Origin: Saururus chinensis
Lineage: Eukaryota; Streptophyta; Magnoliopsida; Piperales; Saururaceae
Length of the DNA stretch: 64,000 nt
Direction: 5' to 3'
Assembly (NCBI GenBank): GCA_035235625.1
Contig: CP141140.1
Span: forward strand, 40,977,351 to 41,041,350
Under the pieces are notes generated by a model that worked only from the letters and a program-made list of their open reading frames with translations, was not told the DNA's origin and did no database searches. This document shows positions 1 to 12,129 of the stretch, piece by piece. The stretch's first letter is position 1; every line of letters begins with the position of its first letter. A program made the translations under genes and the position numbers.

Positions 1-595
1 TAGTCTTCCATTAACAAATCTGAAGTTAAGCCTGTTTCAAAACCCTAGTTTGTCTAGGTAGGCATGCCTCACTTAACCAATTGATCTCATAACCATAACC
101 CACCATACAACAAATCCTTATGCATTTTAACATTCTTTGTCATCCACTTAATGGCCAAAACATCTTACTCAGTAGTTATCAAACTAAGCCCCTCAGAGCC
201 AACCCCAGTTATCACCCTCTTACTTATACCTCACTTATTGTTCTTACTTTCCACTTCATAATATGTATATTATGCTTGTACAATTATGTTGTGCATTCTT
301 ACTATTTGACAATCCCCCATAAGGCACATAACCTAAGTCCCCATACTGATCATCCAATGTATGCTAGAATCTAAACAAAACTCATTTACTCCAATCCTCA
401 CTCATAACACTTACATAATCCGTCTTACGTCATACAATTACACATCCATACCAAACCTTCTATCACCTCTTACCTTCCATTGCCCATCCAGGTGCCCCAC
501 TCATATACACATATCTATTACACAAGTGTACAACCATCATATATACGTATGCCCATCACGCATAACTATAGCATACACATGGTACACATGGAAGC
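1..595. repeat. Old repeat DNA left of the gag-only element, copy A
   Basis: AT-rich, C/A-biased sequence with no credible coding potential. It is the left part of the block into which the gag-only retroelement inserted. Copies B and C carry the same sequence at 17617-18211 and 42946-43540. Short ORFs here are composition-driven and not supported as genes. Confidence 0.6.
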
Positions 596-1484
596 TGTTA
601 GCCCCTTAACTTGACGGATGCAGAAAGGGGGCGGTTGCCCCCATACATGGCAGCGGACAGCCGAGCTTTGCTAGGCAGCAGACAGCCTAAGCAGCCCCTT
701 GGGCATGGACGGATGCTGGGACAACGTGGGAGATGTTCTAGACGAGCTACTCGCCTTGCGGAGTAGGCTGGGTAGGAGTCCTTGCACGGGCAGAACTCTA
801 GCGGCGAAGCTGGGCGCTGCTTGGACTCAAGGGAGGACTCCTAAGGAGGATAGGATTCAGTTATGCTGGCTGGCTGCACTTCGTAGTTGGAGTAGGAGAC
901 CGGGCAGCAGGTTCCTAGTACAGACAGGACTCGCGCAGGCAAGCTGGTCACACTCCTAGGATGGATGGGAGTTGGAGTGGCTGGTTTCCTCGGATGGGCT
1001 GACTCTTGGAGGCAGCATGGCGATGGACTTCTAGTGGAAGATGGACTCTTGAAGGCTTCCTAAACTATGCTGGGGTAGAATGGCTTTGGGCTGAGAGTTG
1101 GACAGGGTGAGGACTCTTGTATTGGGTGGGTTTTGTACTTCTAGTGGGACTAGGATGGCTAGCCTAAGGCTGAGTCTATAAAAAGGGACGAGTAGGGCAT
1201 CCATGGCTGATTATGATCTGACTTCTTCCTGCACAGCAAACCAGGGAGAAAGAGAAGAGAGTTCTCAGCCTGGTCGTTCAGCCTTGCCCTCTCCCTATAT
1301 TGTATTTCAGTGGACAAAAATATAGCTTGGGCGGAGACCCTTGCACCAGGTAGAACTGTCTTGCTGGTTTGCTTGTGTTTCCCTTGCGCATACAAGTGGG
1401 AAGGGAAGAGAGTGGTAACTGGCTGCGCGGTGTAGTCAGGCCATCACGAGTGCAAGCACTAGGCAAAGCTTCGTGCCTGTGACA
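596..1484 (+). repeat. 5' LTR of gag-only element, copy A
   Basis: Starts TGTTAGCCCC and ends GTGACA, with a direct-repeat partner at 3179-4065. A core-promoter TATA box (tataaaaa) lies at 1177-1184, about 300 bp before the LTR end, as expected for the U3/R boundary. Confidence 0.88.
1177..1184 (+). promoter_or_regulatory. TATA box in 5' LTR, copy A
   Basis: The sequence tataaaaa in a GC-richer LTR context is conserved in all six LTR copies in the window, with slight variants. It would direct transcription of the genomic RNA from about 30 bp downstream. Confidence 0.65.
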
Positions 1485-1485
1485 G

Positions 1486-1502
1486 TTGGTTCCATTGCCA
1501 GG
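1486..1502 (+). promoter_or_regulatory. Primer binding site, tRNA-Glu-like
   Basis: Two bases after the LTR terminus TGACA comes tggttccattgcc followed by (a/g)gga. It is complementary to the 3' end of a tRNA whose acceptor strand reads CAATGGA plus A and CCA. From memory this fits plant cytosolic tRNA-Glu. Copies B and C read tggttccattgccggga and tggttccattgtcggga. Most plant Ty3 elements use initiator Met, so this is a distinguishing feature. Confidence 0.6.
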
Positions 1503-1678
1503 ATACTGAAGGAGGTGAAAGCTTTGTACGGACTCTGCGCAAGAGTTGGCTGAAGGTTTCTGAGTTGCTGGGATACCCGGGAGAGGCGGATATCTTGTGG
1601 GTTGTTGCTGGACAGATCAGAAATCCTTGCTGCATGCAGACCCTTCCTTGATGAGTTGCTGGAAACATAGGGAACTTG

Positions 1679-3058
1679 ATGGTAGGTTCGAGGCTGACTT
1701 GCATGGCCGAGCTCGAGGCAAAGGTTGATGCGATGACCACAGGGAATGGGGTGTTGGCTGAAGTCCAGAACACGTTGCACAACATCAACAAGTGTTTGGC
1801 CCTCTTCGACCAGCGAGTGTCCTTGCTGGAAGTTGCACCACACCTTGACGAGTCTCAGGAAGAAGGCAATCCAGCTGATGGGGCAGCATGTCTCACCACA
1901 TTAGCGGCTAATGTGGCTGCGACGGCGGACTACCTTAAGCAGCAAGTGCAACAGGTTGAGGAGACAGCGGTAGCAAAGTTGGGCGAGTTGGTGGATGAAG
2001 TGTTGTTGCTGAAACAGGCAGTCCTCAATACTTCATCACGAGATGGGGGCGAGTCCACATCTCAGCAGGTTACGAAGAAGACAAAGGTCCCTGAACCGAA
2101 GGCGCATGCTGGGACGTGAGGCGCCAAGGAGATAGGGAACTTCCTTTGGGATATGGAAAGCTACTTCACGCTGGTCCATACTCAAAGGGAGGAGAAGGTT
2201 ACCGTGGTAGTGATGTGCCTAGAGGGGGATGCAAAGTTGTGGTGGCGGATACGGATGGAGGATGATGCAGTTGTTGGTCTGCCAAAAATAGGAACGTGGG
2301 ATACGTTCAAGAGGGAGTTGCAGGCATAATTCCTTCCCAAAAATGTGTCTTGGATGGCTCGAGAGGCATTGAGGAACCTCAGGCATACGGGGGCAGCCCA
2401 GGACTACGTTAAGGAGTTTCAGTCCCTGATTTTGGGTGTGACGAACATGAGGGAGGATGACAAGCTATTCTACTTCGTGGCAGGTTTGCAGACTTGGGCT
2501 CAGAACGAGCTGAGACAGAGGGAAGTGGAGGACCTTCCGGCAGCAATTGCAACGGCTGATAGCTTGGTGGATTTCAAGCAAACTCCCGCTGAGCCAGCGT
2601 AGAAGAATGGGGAAGAGAAGGCATTGAACATGGAGAACACTAAGGGTGCTAATAGTGGCAAAGTGAAGGGCAGCGAGCAGACTGTCCGGCCTAATAGAAG
2701 TAGTAGCCGCTTCATATGCGATGGGCCGCACTGTGCCAAGGAGTTTCCGAAACGGGAAAGGCTGAATGCACTTGTCGTTGAAGAGGAGAAGGTGGAATCT
2801 GAGCATGAGGAGGTAGCCCGGATGAGTCCCTTGCAGCAAATTGGATGTGTTCGGTTGATGGAGTCCCCGGTTGAGGGGGCAGCTTCGAGTCATTGGATTC
2901 GAAGGAAGGAGGGGAGAGGACTCCCCAAGCCTTGCCTGATCGAAGCAGCTAAGGGGCAGACTGATGCAGAGGTTCGCAGGATGGTGGCAGCAGGTGTTGC
3001 TCAAACCTGGCAGAAGGATGACTTAGGTTGGGCGGAACTTGACTTGGCGGTGGTGTGA
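1679..3058 (+). pseudogene. gag: Retrotransposon gag polyprotein pseudogene, copy A
   Basis: One reading frame runs from ATG 1679 to TGA 3056-3058, about 459 codons, broken by three in-frame stops: TGA 2117-2119, TAA 2327-2329 and TAG 2600-2602. Domains in order: a coiled-coil-prone N-terminal part beginning MAELEAKVDAM; a retrotransposon gag capsid-like domain (about 2120-2600) with LEGDAKLWW, TWDTFKREL, ALRNLRHTG and VKEFQSLIL; and a C-terminal remnant of a zinc knuckle, where CDGPHCAKEFPKRERLNAL keeps the spacing of a CCHC motif but has lost residues. It would package RNA in virus-like particles. All three stops recur in copy B and two in copy C, so gag was dead before the segmental duplication. 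Confidence 0.85.
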
Positions 3059-3178
3059 TGCGAAGTGTTGGTTTCTTTCTGGCGGGTTCAGCGAGGCGGA
3101 TGGTTGGAGTGCTTCAATTGGTGCACCTTGGAAGTTGGGGCTTCGACGAGGGCGTCGAAGAATCAAGTGCGGGAGGCC

Positions 3179-4065
3179 TGTTAGCCCCTTAACTTGACGG
3201 GTGTGGAAAGGGGGCTGTACCCCCATACTTGGAAGGGGACAGACAAGCTTTGTTAGGCAGCGGACAGCCTAGGCACCCCCTTGGGCATGGACGGATGCTG
3301 GGACAGCGCGGGAGATGTTCCGGACGAGCTACTCGCCTTGCGGAGCAGGCTGGGTAGGAGTCCTTGCACAGGTGGGACTCTAGCGGCGAATCTGGGTGTT
3401 GCTTGGACTTAGGGGAGGACTCCCAAGGAGGATAGGATTGAGTTATGCTGGCTGGCTGCACTCCTAGTTGGAGTAGGAGACCGGGCAGCAGGTTCCTAGT
3501 ACAGACAGGACTCGCACAGGCAGGCTGGTCACACTCCTAGGACGGATGGGAGTTGGAGTGGCTGGTTTCCTACAATGGGCTGACTCTTGGAGGCAGCATG
3601 GCGATGGACTTCTAGCGGAAGATGGACGTTTGAAGGCTTCCTAAACTATGCCGGGGCGGAATGGCTTTGGGCTGAGAGTTGGACAAGGTGAGGACTCTTG
3701 TATTGGGTGGGTTTTGTACTTCTAGTGGGACTAGGACGGCCAGCCTAAGGCTGAGTCTGTAAAAACGGATGAGTAGGGTGGCCATGGCTGATTATGATCT
3801 GATTTCTTCCTGCACAGCGAACCAGGGAGCAAGAGAAGAGAGTTCTCAGCCTTGTTGTTTAGCCTTGCCCTCTCCCTATATTGTATTTCATTGGATAGAA
3901 ATATAGCTTGGGCGGAGACCCTTGCACCAGGTCGGACCGTGTTGCTATTTTTCTTGTGTTTCCCTTGCACATATGAGTGGGAAAGGAAGAGTGTGGTTGC
4001 TGGCTATGCGGTGTAGTTAGGCCATCACAAGTGCGAATGCTAGGCAAAACTTCGTGCCCGTGACA
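3179..4065 (+). repeat. 3' LTR of gag-only element, copy A
   Basis: Direct repeat of the 5' LTR, TGTTAGCCCC to TGACA, 887 bp. It differs from its partner by many scattered substitutions (for example ggttgccccc versus gtacccccat near the start), so the insertion is old. Confidence 0.87.
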
Positions 4066-4896
4066 ATAGCCATCACTAGCATACACATGGTATACATACA
4101 TTAAACTTACTTTTAGCTCACATGCATGTCATATACATTTCAAATATACCATCATTTATCATTTTTCACTCTTATGTCATCCAATTCGATAATCACATAA
4201 TACCCAAAGTATGAAATCGTACAATCCTAACTTGATGATACACATTTAAATATATTTAAATTATGAGTTCAAAGCTTGCCTACCTCTTAATCTATGACAT
4301 TTGATGGAAAGCACATGATGGTGGCAGCATTAGTGACAGAGTTGGTGGTGAAAAATATTGCCTAGTTAAGAGAACTGTTGACCCGAGGTTTAGTGAGTGC
4401 TAGAAGTAATCATGGCAATACTGGGTGACATAAGTCTATGTGGAAAAATCCCATATCCATGGTGGTGCACTAGTGGTGGCCGGGAGAAAAGTCATACCAA
4501 TGAAATGGCAAGTGCCATTGGAAACCAAGGTGGACTAATTAAAGGTTAGCTAGCGAATAAGTAGTAATTGGCTAGCCACAAGATGTTGAAATCAGCCACA
4601 AATAGCACCCAACGAAGACGATTTCGGTTCGACTATGGCCCAGAAAGGGGTGAAGCATAGGGTGATGCTCAAGGATATAGAAGAGGTGGAAGAGGGCACT
4701 GAGGATCCAATCTAGTATGTGGAGGAGCCACCTACGCATTGGTGGTGCAAAAATCACACATAAACCTTAAATCGCATGCGCAAACACTTGCACATGCGGC
4801 AAAGAGGACCACATGAGGGGTGATGGGTTGGACGGTGGCGGGCTAGAGAAGAAAAGGGTGACATGGCCAAAGGTGATGGTCGACAAAGATTACCCT
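4066..4896. repeat. Old repeat DNA right of the gag-only element, copy A
   Basis: Continuation of the block interrupted by the gag-only element. It is followed by a GC-richer part with no open reading frame of note. Copies B and C carry the same at 21677-22508 and 47009-47840. No gene is visible. Confidence 0.55.
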
Positions 4897-7800
4897 TATC
4901 ACACCCCGATACCTACTTGAACCAAGCCGAAACCTATCCAAGGGACAGTCGAAGCACACGGGGGTGACATGGTTCGTTTAACATAGGAAAAGACTTTAGA
5001 CCCTCTATTTGGTGAATTTCACATATAGAGTTGCGCACATCTTAAACCTTTGTGAAAGTTAAATAAAGAAAATAAAAGTCGACTTCAACTCTGAACTTGT
5101 TCACAAGTCATATACCCGACACACATGGCTGGAATAAAAAAGAATAAAACAAATCTAAAAATATAAGAGATACCCGTGTCTACTCCCATGCTCTCCCTGA
5201 CTATTCCTCATACAGAGGATCTTGGTTAACTACATGTCATGCCATGTAGCCCTAAAACAAAACACAGAAAGAGGGGTGAGTAAAACTCAATAAGTTTTTA
5301 TCTATCAAGATAGTAAACTCAAAATCACCACAAATATTTCACTTAGAATTCATCACTTCATGCATTCATCATGAGACATTTGCATAACCTATGAATGACT
5401 ACTCATCATACATATACTCATAATATCATCAACATATCTCCTGCATACCACTTTACATGGCATATCATATCAAATATCATCTCATCCACGATTCATTTCC
5501 AATGCATTCATTCATCCTACATACTATCTTACATATACTTATCACAATATCATCTCATTTATGATTCATTTCCAATGCATTCATTTATCCTGCATACTAT
5601 TTAACATAGTATATCACAATATCATCTCATTTATGGTTCATTTCCAATGCTTTCATTCATCTTGCATACTATTCCACATTATCATCTCATTCATGATCCA
5701 TCATCATCGCATACATTCACCCTGCATAAGAGTGTCTCAACATACTAATCCATAATCATACATATCAAATCATGTCCAAATGTGTTACATAATCTCAAAT
5801 TTTCCTACACAACTTGTGCAACTTGTGCAGCCTGGGCATAATAATATCTCATACACATGAATCTTCAACAGCATCAAAATGACTCAACTCAACCTAGAGA
5901 GGATCCATGTTCCAATCATGAACTCAAATCGAAATCATGTTCTTTCGAACCAACTAATTTACATAAGCCTACAATCGATTAATCTAGCACTTAACCCCAC
6001 ACCATTGTATCCAATCAATCAACCACGGCTAATCTCAATAATTTTTCATTCATAAATCTATTTAATGATGCATGCAACATGGTACATACGTGGGCAATAC
6101 ATATATGAATCCTAATTAATGAAACGTGCTCCCATTAGCCCTACATACATCATTTATAATCATAATATCATCCATTACGATAATCACCCCCCACATATGT
6201 GGATACATGATAGAAACATTCAATTCTAAGCATATGGACATGCATTGTAAATAACCCATCATCATACGATACACATGCTCTTTAGCATTTAATCATGGCT
6301 CCTTACTAAAATCATAATTGAAAACCATCGAGAAATATGATTCAATTCAAGTGCAGCCTCAAGCTAAACTTAGATAAGCATATTCATACCACACTTAAAG
6401 CTAGACATGGCACCATCATTTACCTATAATTTAATCATGATATGTGAAGGCATATAATTTCATTATCATGCAATAACTTTTTTAGAATCATACTAAAATA
6501 TAATGAATCATTCAATCAAGGATTAAGGACATGAATTTAAAGCATGCTTAACCGAATGACATAAAAAACAACTTAACATTTAAACATTCATCATAGCCTC
6601 CAACATCAAATTTATACCCGTCCAATAGTTTTACGTAGCAGATATTACTTATGAAAGTTATAAGAAATGATACTTAAGAGTAAAAACATGAAAATGAGCA
6701 TAATAAATAAAAATAGCCAAATTGCACTATTGGCATTGGAACACCTTGCAAGGCCGTTCGAATGCCTGGCCATTCAATTGGCCTACCTGGCCGTTCAATC
6801 GCCAAAACATATAGTTCTGGTTCGTCTTCTTTCCCTCAAACCAAAAACCGAAACTTCACATAAATATCATAAACCTTCAAATCTTGCTCCCAATCATCAT
6901 AATAATGAAATCCTTGATTAAGAAACAGTAGATCTAGCCATTTACAACAAAAAACACAAAGAAATCATAAAAAAGATTAAGCTTTTCTAAATCTGTCATT
7001 AAAGCTCAACTCAATGGAAACCCACTTAAAACTCCAATCTGAAATCATAGACCCATTTAGGACAAAATCAATTACCCTCAGATTCATCAATGCTTGCTTA
7101 AATTAGATTAAAAATACTTAAATCTACTAAAAATTCATAGTCTAGGGTTTATTGAGTTCAAAAACAAATTCCTTTCATAAGGGTTTGAAATAGAGGTTCA
7201 AATCAGTACCGTGTTGGGTAGAAATCAAGATTACACCTTGTCAAAAGAAGAGATTCGGAAAGTTTAGGAGAATCCCTATGAAATTAGTTAAAGATGAGGC
7301 TAATCTTTACCTTAATTACCTTTCCTTCTTTGAAAATGGGTATTAGGGCTCCTATGATCCAGATTCCAGCCCTTCCCAATTGGGAAAGTGGTTGAGCCTT
7401 TCTATTTATAAAAAGCTTTGGGGTAGACCTAACAAATAGGTGGGGTAAAAATAGAGTTTGACATTAAACGTGGAAAACTTACTAATTTTAAGCTCGAATT
7501 GATCTCCAAAACTTTTGAAGCATTTAATTATTGTCTTAAGATGTTGTTAGGATCATTTGGGACCTATCATCCTAATTTCACATGTGGGTCCCGCCCCCTA
7601 ACTTTTTGGGAAAATAAATTAGAGATTTTGAAAATTCCAGAGAAATTTTTGTTGACTTATATTAGCATAAAAACCATCTTAGTGAAGAAAACTTGACCCA
7701 AAACCTTTGTTAACTACTTAAAATTTGAAAAAAAGTTAAAATTGATCAAATTTAACATAAAACCACACAATAGCAATTAAATAAAAATTAATTAAACTGG

Positions 7801-8967
7801 TTAGAGCTTAGAGATCTTACAATCTCAGTGCCGAGGTAGGCCAACTAGAGGCTAATAGTGTCTGGCGGTGGTACACTGATACAAGGGCAAAAAGTAGCAC
7901 TATCTATAGCGTGGCCAAACACATAAAGGGAAGAAGGGTAGATATAAGGCTGGCCAAGAGTTGGTAGGTTGGTCCTCTCTGTGCCAAGGCCGATCAGCCA
8001 AAATTGGCTCACAACCGTAGTTAAATGGAACTCCAGTGGCTAATTCGCTCTACCGACAAAAAGAAAAATAGGGGTGAGGGGGAATGACGTGCCGTGAGAA
8101 GGCTAAGAGGGTGTAATGGACGTTGTGGCCAGCTCCACAACTCTTGTGGGAGCAAGGATGAGCCAAAGCCAGTGGAGTACAACAGCTTTCAATGACGAAA
8201 GTCCTCTAGCTATCCAAACTAGAGAAAAAGAGGACAACAATGAAAACAAAGGGGTGTAAGGTACTGATGGAGGAGACAAGGAGGGGTCGCAGGTGTACTT
8301 AGGTTGGGTAGGGTGGCCCACAGTTGTCGTCAAGCGGTGGTGGAACCAAGGGTGGCCGGTCACCCCTTGCCTGGTAGAAAACATGAAATAGAGAGTGAGA
8401 GGCAATGCTGGAATAGGCTGGGGGCCGGAGGAGCTAGAATTAGGCCATGTGGGGGCATACCTTGCCATCACTAGGCCGGGGTGGAACCCATGGCCATGCG
8501 TAGAGGTAGTGTTCAAAACAAAGTGGGGAAGAGTTTGACCAAGGAAAAAGTGTAACTGGAATGGGGTTAATCAAATTGGGTTGGGGCAGTGCTCGGGAGG
8601 TGGCCTCACCATCTCTAGGTTGAGACCGACCAGTAGCAAGTCAGTAGCGCCACCTCCAGCTCAGACAAATAGGAAAGGGGTGCTTTTGAAATATTTTGGA
8701 ATGGGCTCAACCGATCCCGATCCTTATGTTTTTTTTTTCTCTTCTCCTTTCTTTTCAGTTTTCTCTTTTTCTTTTCATCTTTTTTTTGTGCCGGAAACCT
8801 CCGTGGCGCACTGAGGCCCAACAGCAATGACTAAGGCCCATGTACAACTCTATTTGTACAAATACCAGGGTCAAATACATGAAAAAAATATGCTAAAGCA
8901 TATATTTTCTTGCAAAAGAAGATTAGAAAAATAGCAGGAAAATAATAAAAATACTAGGGACATTACA
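4897..8967 (-). repeat. Long Ty3/Gypsy-type LTR-like block, minus strand, copy A
   Basis: Read on the minus strand the block opens with TGTAATGTCCCTAGTATT at 8967 and closes with GGTATCGGGGTGTGATA at 4897. Both resemble ends of plant Ty3/Gypsy LTRs (TGTAA.. start, GGGGTGTGACA end). A minus-strand TATA-like taaatag lies near 7410. It contains an 80-bp tandem repeat (5455-5715) and a polypyrimidine run near 8730-8790. No primer binding site adjoins 4897 and no target duplication was found, so solo LTR status is an inference. Confidence 0.5.
5455..5715. repeat. Tandem repeat, unit about 75-80 bp, copy A
   Basis: Three to four imperfect units, each with aatatcatctcatttatg, ttcatttccaatgc and cattcat..ctgcatactatt in order. 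The repeat recurs at about 23070-23315 and 48395-48655. Open frames across it (such as 5395-5604) simply reflect the repeat. Confidence 0.75.
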
Positions 8968-9746
8968 TTAAAACTACCCTACTTCAACTTTTGATAGATA
9001 TTTTTTTAGTTTTAGAGCTCTATAATCATGAAACCCATGCCATGACATCTAGCATGCTTGATTTATATAAAATTGTCTTTTGAACCACCTAAATCGGACT
9101 TAAAATGGCATAGAAATAGAGAAATGAAGTTTGAGTAATGTATCAATAGAAGAAGGGGTAGAAAACAAGAAAAAACCAGATTTCTTGCTCTCCCATGCTA
9201 TTTATAGGGGTGCACGACTGGCAGTGCGAGTCACGTAATGCGCATTTGATGAGTGACGATGTTGCATGCTGCTTCATGGACCACACCAAGTGGCACGGTT
9301 TGGCGGTGCCGTGCGTGATTAATTAATATTATTAGTTTTTGTTTTTCAATTTAAAAAACACTTGAAATTTGAAAATATTGCAGTTTGTTACCCAAAATTC
9401 TAATTCATACGTTCTTGGTACCATTGAGTTCATATTGAGCCTTCCGAAACCAGACCCTATATGTGTAGGTTTTCCTGCACTTTTGAAGTAGGTCCCACCC
9501 ATGGGACCAGCTTCTCGAAGTTATAAAATAGGACGTGGATGTCCATTATTCACAATTAAGGACTCAGTGCACTCGTTGAGTAAAAACATATGAATAAATA
9601 AAATCGACCCATTTTGCGATTAAAGACTCATTGCCCTCAACCATAACAATAAGAAAACTCGTTGAGTTAAAACTTATGAATAAAAAAATTTGAATAAAAA
9701 CTTTTTTAAATAGAAAAAATCTTACTAGGAATTCAGGGTCGTTACA
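8968..9746 (-). repeat. Second minus-strand Ty3-type LTR head and flank, copy A
   Basis: Read from 9746 on the minus strand the sequence begins TGTAACGACCCTGAATTCC, a classic plant Ty3/Gypsy LTR start. It continues through a segment shared with other LTR heads in the window (the gtaggtttt..cccatgggaccagcttctcga stretch near 9460-9520). The far end is not defined. The 8968-9350 part shows LTR-like features (gctatttataggggtgc near 9198) but no gene. Confidence 0.5.
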
Positions 9747-10610
9747 TATTAATCCTATGAGATTTAGACATGCAGTTGCATACTAGCAGAGTATATGATT
9801 AATATATTACTTATAATTATATATACATGTAATTTATGATGGTTGTGATCAAGGCAACAAATATGATAATTACAACATTCAATGGAGAACATTGTTGGAT
9901 TTAGACTTAATTTTTAATTTATTTTAATTTTTCTTATTAAATTACTACTTACAATGGGTCTGAATTCTTGCTAATATTGATTGAGCAGGTTTGGGGTGAC
10001 AATTTAACCTACCAGATCCAATGAATACAAGCCCAAACTATATATATAAAACCAATATATTTTGTTAAGTGAAATACACTAATTATAAAACAATATAAAA
10101 AACGAGATAAAAGAAAAGAAAAGAGATACAGAAGAGCCTTTCCTATTGGCTGCTTTAGACTTAAGTCATCACATATTGAGGAATATTTGAAATCTAAAAT
10201 GCAAGTAGTTCCTATACTAACAACTTCTCCCCAATTTTGCCAAGAACACGGGACTCGCATGTATCAGAGAGACTCACATGTTTCCACTCAATATGGAATG
10301 GATAGTGACAAGATAAACTAGCATTGATTAAACGAGCAAGTTAGGGATGACAATTTGACCTTCTGGACCCTACATAGGTTGGTAATCCTGCATTTTTCCG
10401 GTAGGCACTGCCCATAGGACTAGCTTCTCGAGAATATAACTTGGGTCCTGGATGTCCCTTTTTTGCCAGTAAAGACTCATTACATTTGTTTTTCTGTGCT
10501 CAACCATAACGACAAGAAAACTCATTGGGTAAAAACTTATAAATAATTAAAGTTGACTAAAATAAATATTAAATCAAGAAAATCTTACTTGAAATTTAGG
10601 GTCATTAAAA
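9747..10610. repeat. TPS-upstream tandem module 1, copy A
   Basis: An 864-bp unit equal to module 1 of copies B (26651-27497) and C (52686-53531). It begins tattaatcctatgagattt, contains caggtttggggtgacaattt and tgaggaatatttgaaat, and ends in a Ty3-type LTR head (minus strand) at gggtcattaaa. A second unit starts at 10611 but is cut after 30 bp by the copy A deletion. Confidence 0.75.
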
Positions 10611-10639
10611 TTTAATCCTATGTGATTTGGACTCGCTGT

Positions 10640-10641
10640 TG
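10640..10641. other. Deletion junction: TPS interval missing from copy A
   Basis: Left of the junction matches B up to 27528 (actcgctgttg). Right of it matches B from 35951 (tcccatcaatctcag). The 8,422 bp between them in copy B, with upstream modules 2 and 3, the TPS gene and the TPS relic, are absent. Both B breakpoints share the dinucleotide tg, consistent with end joining. Copy C supports the long arrangement over the part it covers, so deletion in A is favoured over insertion in B and C. Confidence 0.85.
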
Positions 10642-10666
10642 TCCCATCAATCTCAGCCTAACATCA

Positions 10667-12129
10667 GTTGGCAGTCCTACATAGGTTGAACATGCTACCC
10701 CGATGCTATGGATGATGTGTTATTGGAATTGATGAGATTAATGATCATGATGAAGTAACAATGTTATCGTATTGAGTTGAGTATTTGATGTGCCAAATGA
10801 ATGATTTGGCAAATGTTGTTGCTCGCTAATATCATGCCAAGGCTGAGGCCATGGTTGAGCATTACTTTTTTGATGCTTATAGTTATCCCTTTAATACACC
10901 CGATTGTCATAATATTTGCAGTCCAACTCTTATTGTGCAATAGGAGTATTATTTTAATCTCCCTTCGATATATGATGAAGAGGCATATAAAATATTGTGT
11001 GATGTACTTGCGCTAGAATCTAGACTAGGGGATGATGGGCAATTTCTACATGCAAAGCAAGAACAAGAGTTGTCGTTGGAGAGGATTGCAAGAGATTCTC
11101 AGCCAAAAACATTTTCCACATGCTGGATGTTTAAGCTATTGTCTCCTTATCTTGGTCATAACAACTTCATAGAATTATCTTATTTTATTCATTTTGAAAA
11201 TCGTCGGGACCTTCAATTCATGATGCTTGATATTCAAGTTAATGCATGGTGTGCTATGATAAAGTTTGAATTGTCTATTACGATGAGAATTCATATAGTT
11301 GATATGTATTGTTAAAATAAGAAAATTCATATTGCTCACTTGATGTTTGATATAATGCTTCAATTGAATATTGTATGTTGGAACTCAAAAACATGTGGTG
11401 AACAAGATTTAGAGATTTTGTGTGATATGAGGAAAGAACAAACTTGTCTGATGGTTAAATCACAAACTGGATGTTGTTAAGTTTATATCACCTAAAACTT
11501 GCCTCATGTGTTTTTGCCATCACAGTATTATATTTGCATGGTTTACATTGACCATGATATGATAGATCCTATTCAGAAAGTGGTTGGTTTTTCCACAAGA
11601 AGTGGTTATTATGTGCATGGGTGTGATCAAATTGATGTTCTTCCTAGTGAGTTTTGTAAAACTGCTTTTATTGTCTTCCACATGGGTTGATTACTACATA
11701 GATTATATGTGTTTACCAGGACACTAGGCAAATGATGTTTCTTGTTATGGAATCTTATTTGAAACTTCCAAAACAACAAGGCTAACATTCTATTATATGT
11801 GCATTTTTTCTTCTCGGTATTCCTAGTTTGCAAGTTTTCAACGAGACAATTGGCTGAGTATTCCATGCATGTCACTTCATCCCTTGCAAACTCGAGGACT
11901 AGTTATATGAGCCAAGATAAATCTATATTTGAAGCAAATTGATAAGAAGGTTTGCAACAGAAGATTAAGATAATCTTGGAATTGATGATACAAATCCATT
12001 GGCTTTGAGAAAGATGGACAATCGGGATATAAATTATAGGTTTTACAATATTTTGTGTTGCAATCAATGAGCATGTAAGGGCATTCCCATACTTTGAACA
12101 ATTGAACGCTCACTCGAGTTCATTTTGAT
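10667..12129 (+). pseudogene. Unrecognised coding-like relic between direct repeats, copy A
   Basis: Coding-like sequence is visible on the plus strand in pieces that change frame: a part with YHAKAEAMVEHYFFDAY (about 10826-10880) and then CDVLALESRLGDDGQFLHAK (from about 10998) in an open frame to 11315. I do not recognise a family. Hydrophilic, charged composition in 10998-11110 looks like real ancestral coding sequence, while the following aromatic-rich stretch may be random. It is bounded by a 515-bp direct repeat, so it may be the interior of a small LTR element. The B counterpart is 35976-37440. Confidence 0.35.

Larger units (their letters stand above)
596..4065 (+). mobile_element. 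Gag-only LTR retrotransposon (TR-GAG type), copy A
   Basis: Two direct LTRs of about 888 bp (596-1484 and 3179-4065), each beginning TGTTAGCCCC and ending TGACA, flank a 1.7-kb internal region. A tRNA-Glu-type primer binding site follows the 5' LTR, and a short purine-rich stretch (gcgggagg) precedes the 3' LTR. The only coding sequence is a broken Ty3-type gag. There is no protease, reverse transcriptase, RNase H or integrase and no room for them, so the element is non-autonomous and must have been mobilised in trans. Flanking 5-mers gaagc and atagc are an imperfect candidate target duplication. The same insertion recurs in copies B and C. Confidence 0.88.

Noticed and set aside
5395..5755. 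Open frames rich in His, Ile and Ser
   Set aside because: They are produced by the 75-80 bp tandem repeat, not by a gene.
8103..8516. 137-codon minus-strand open frame conserved in all three copies (also 25693-26106 and 51043-51456)
   Set aside because: It lies within the LTR-like block, has no recognisable domain, and its conservation is explained by recent segmental duplication.
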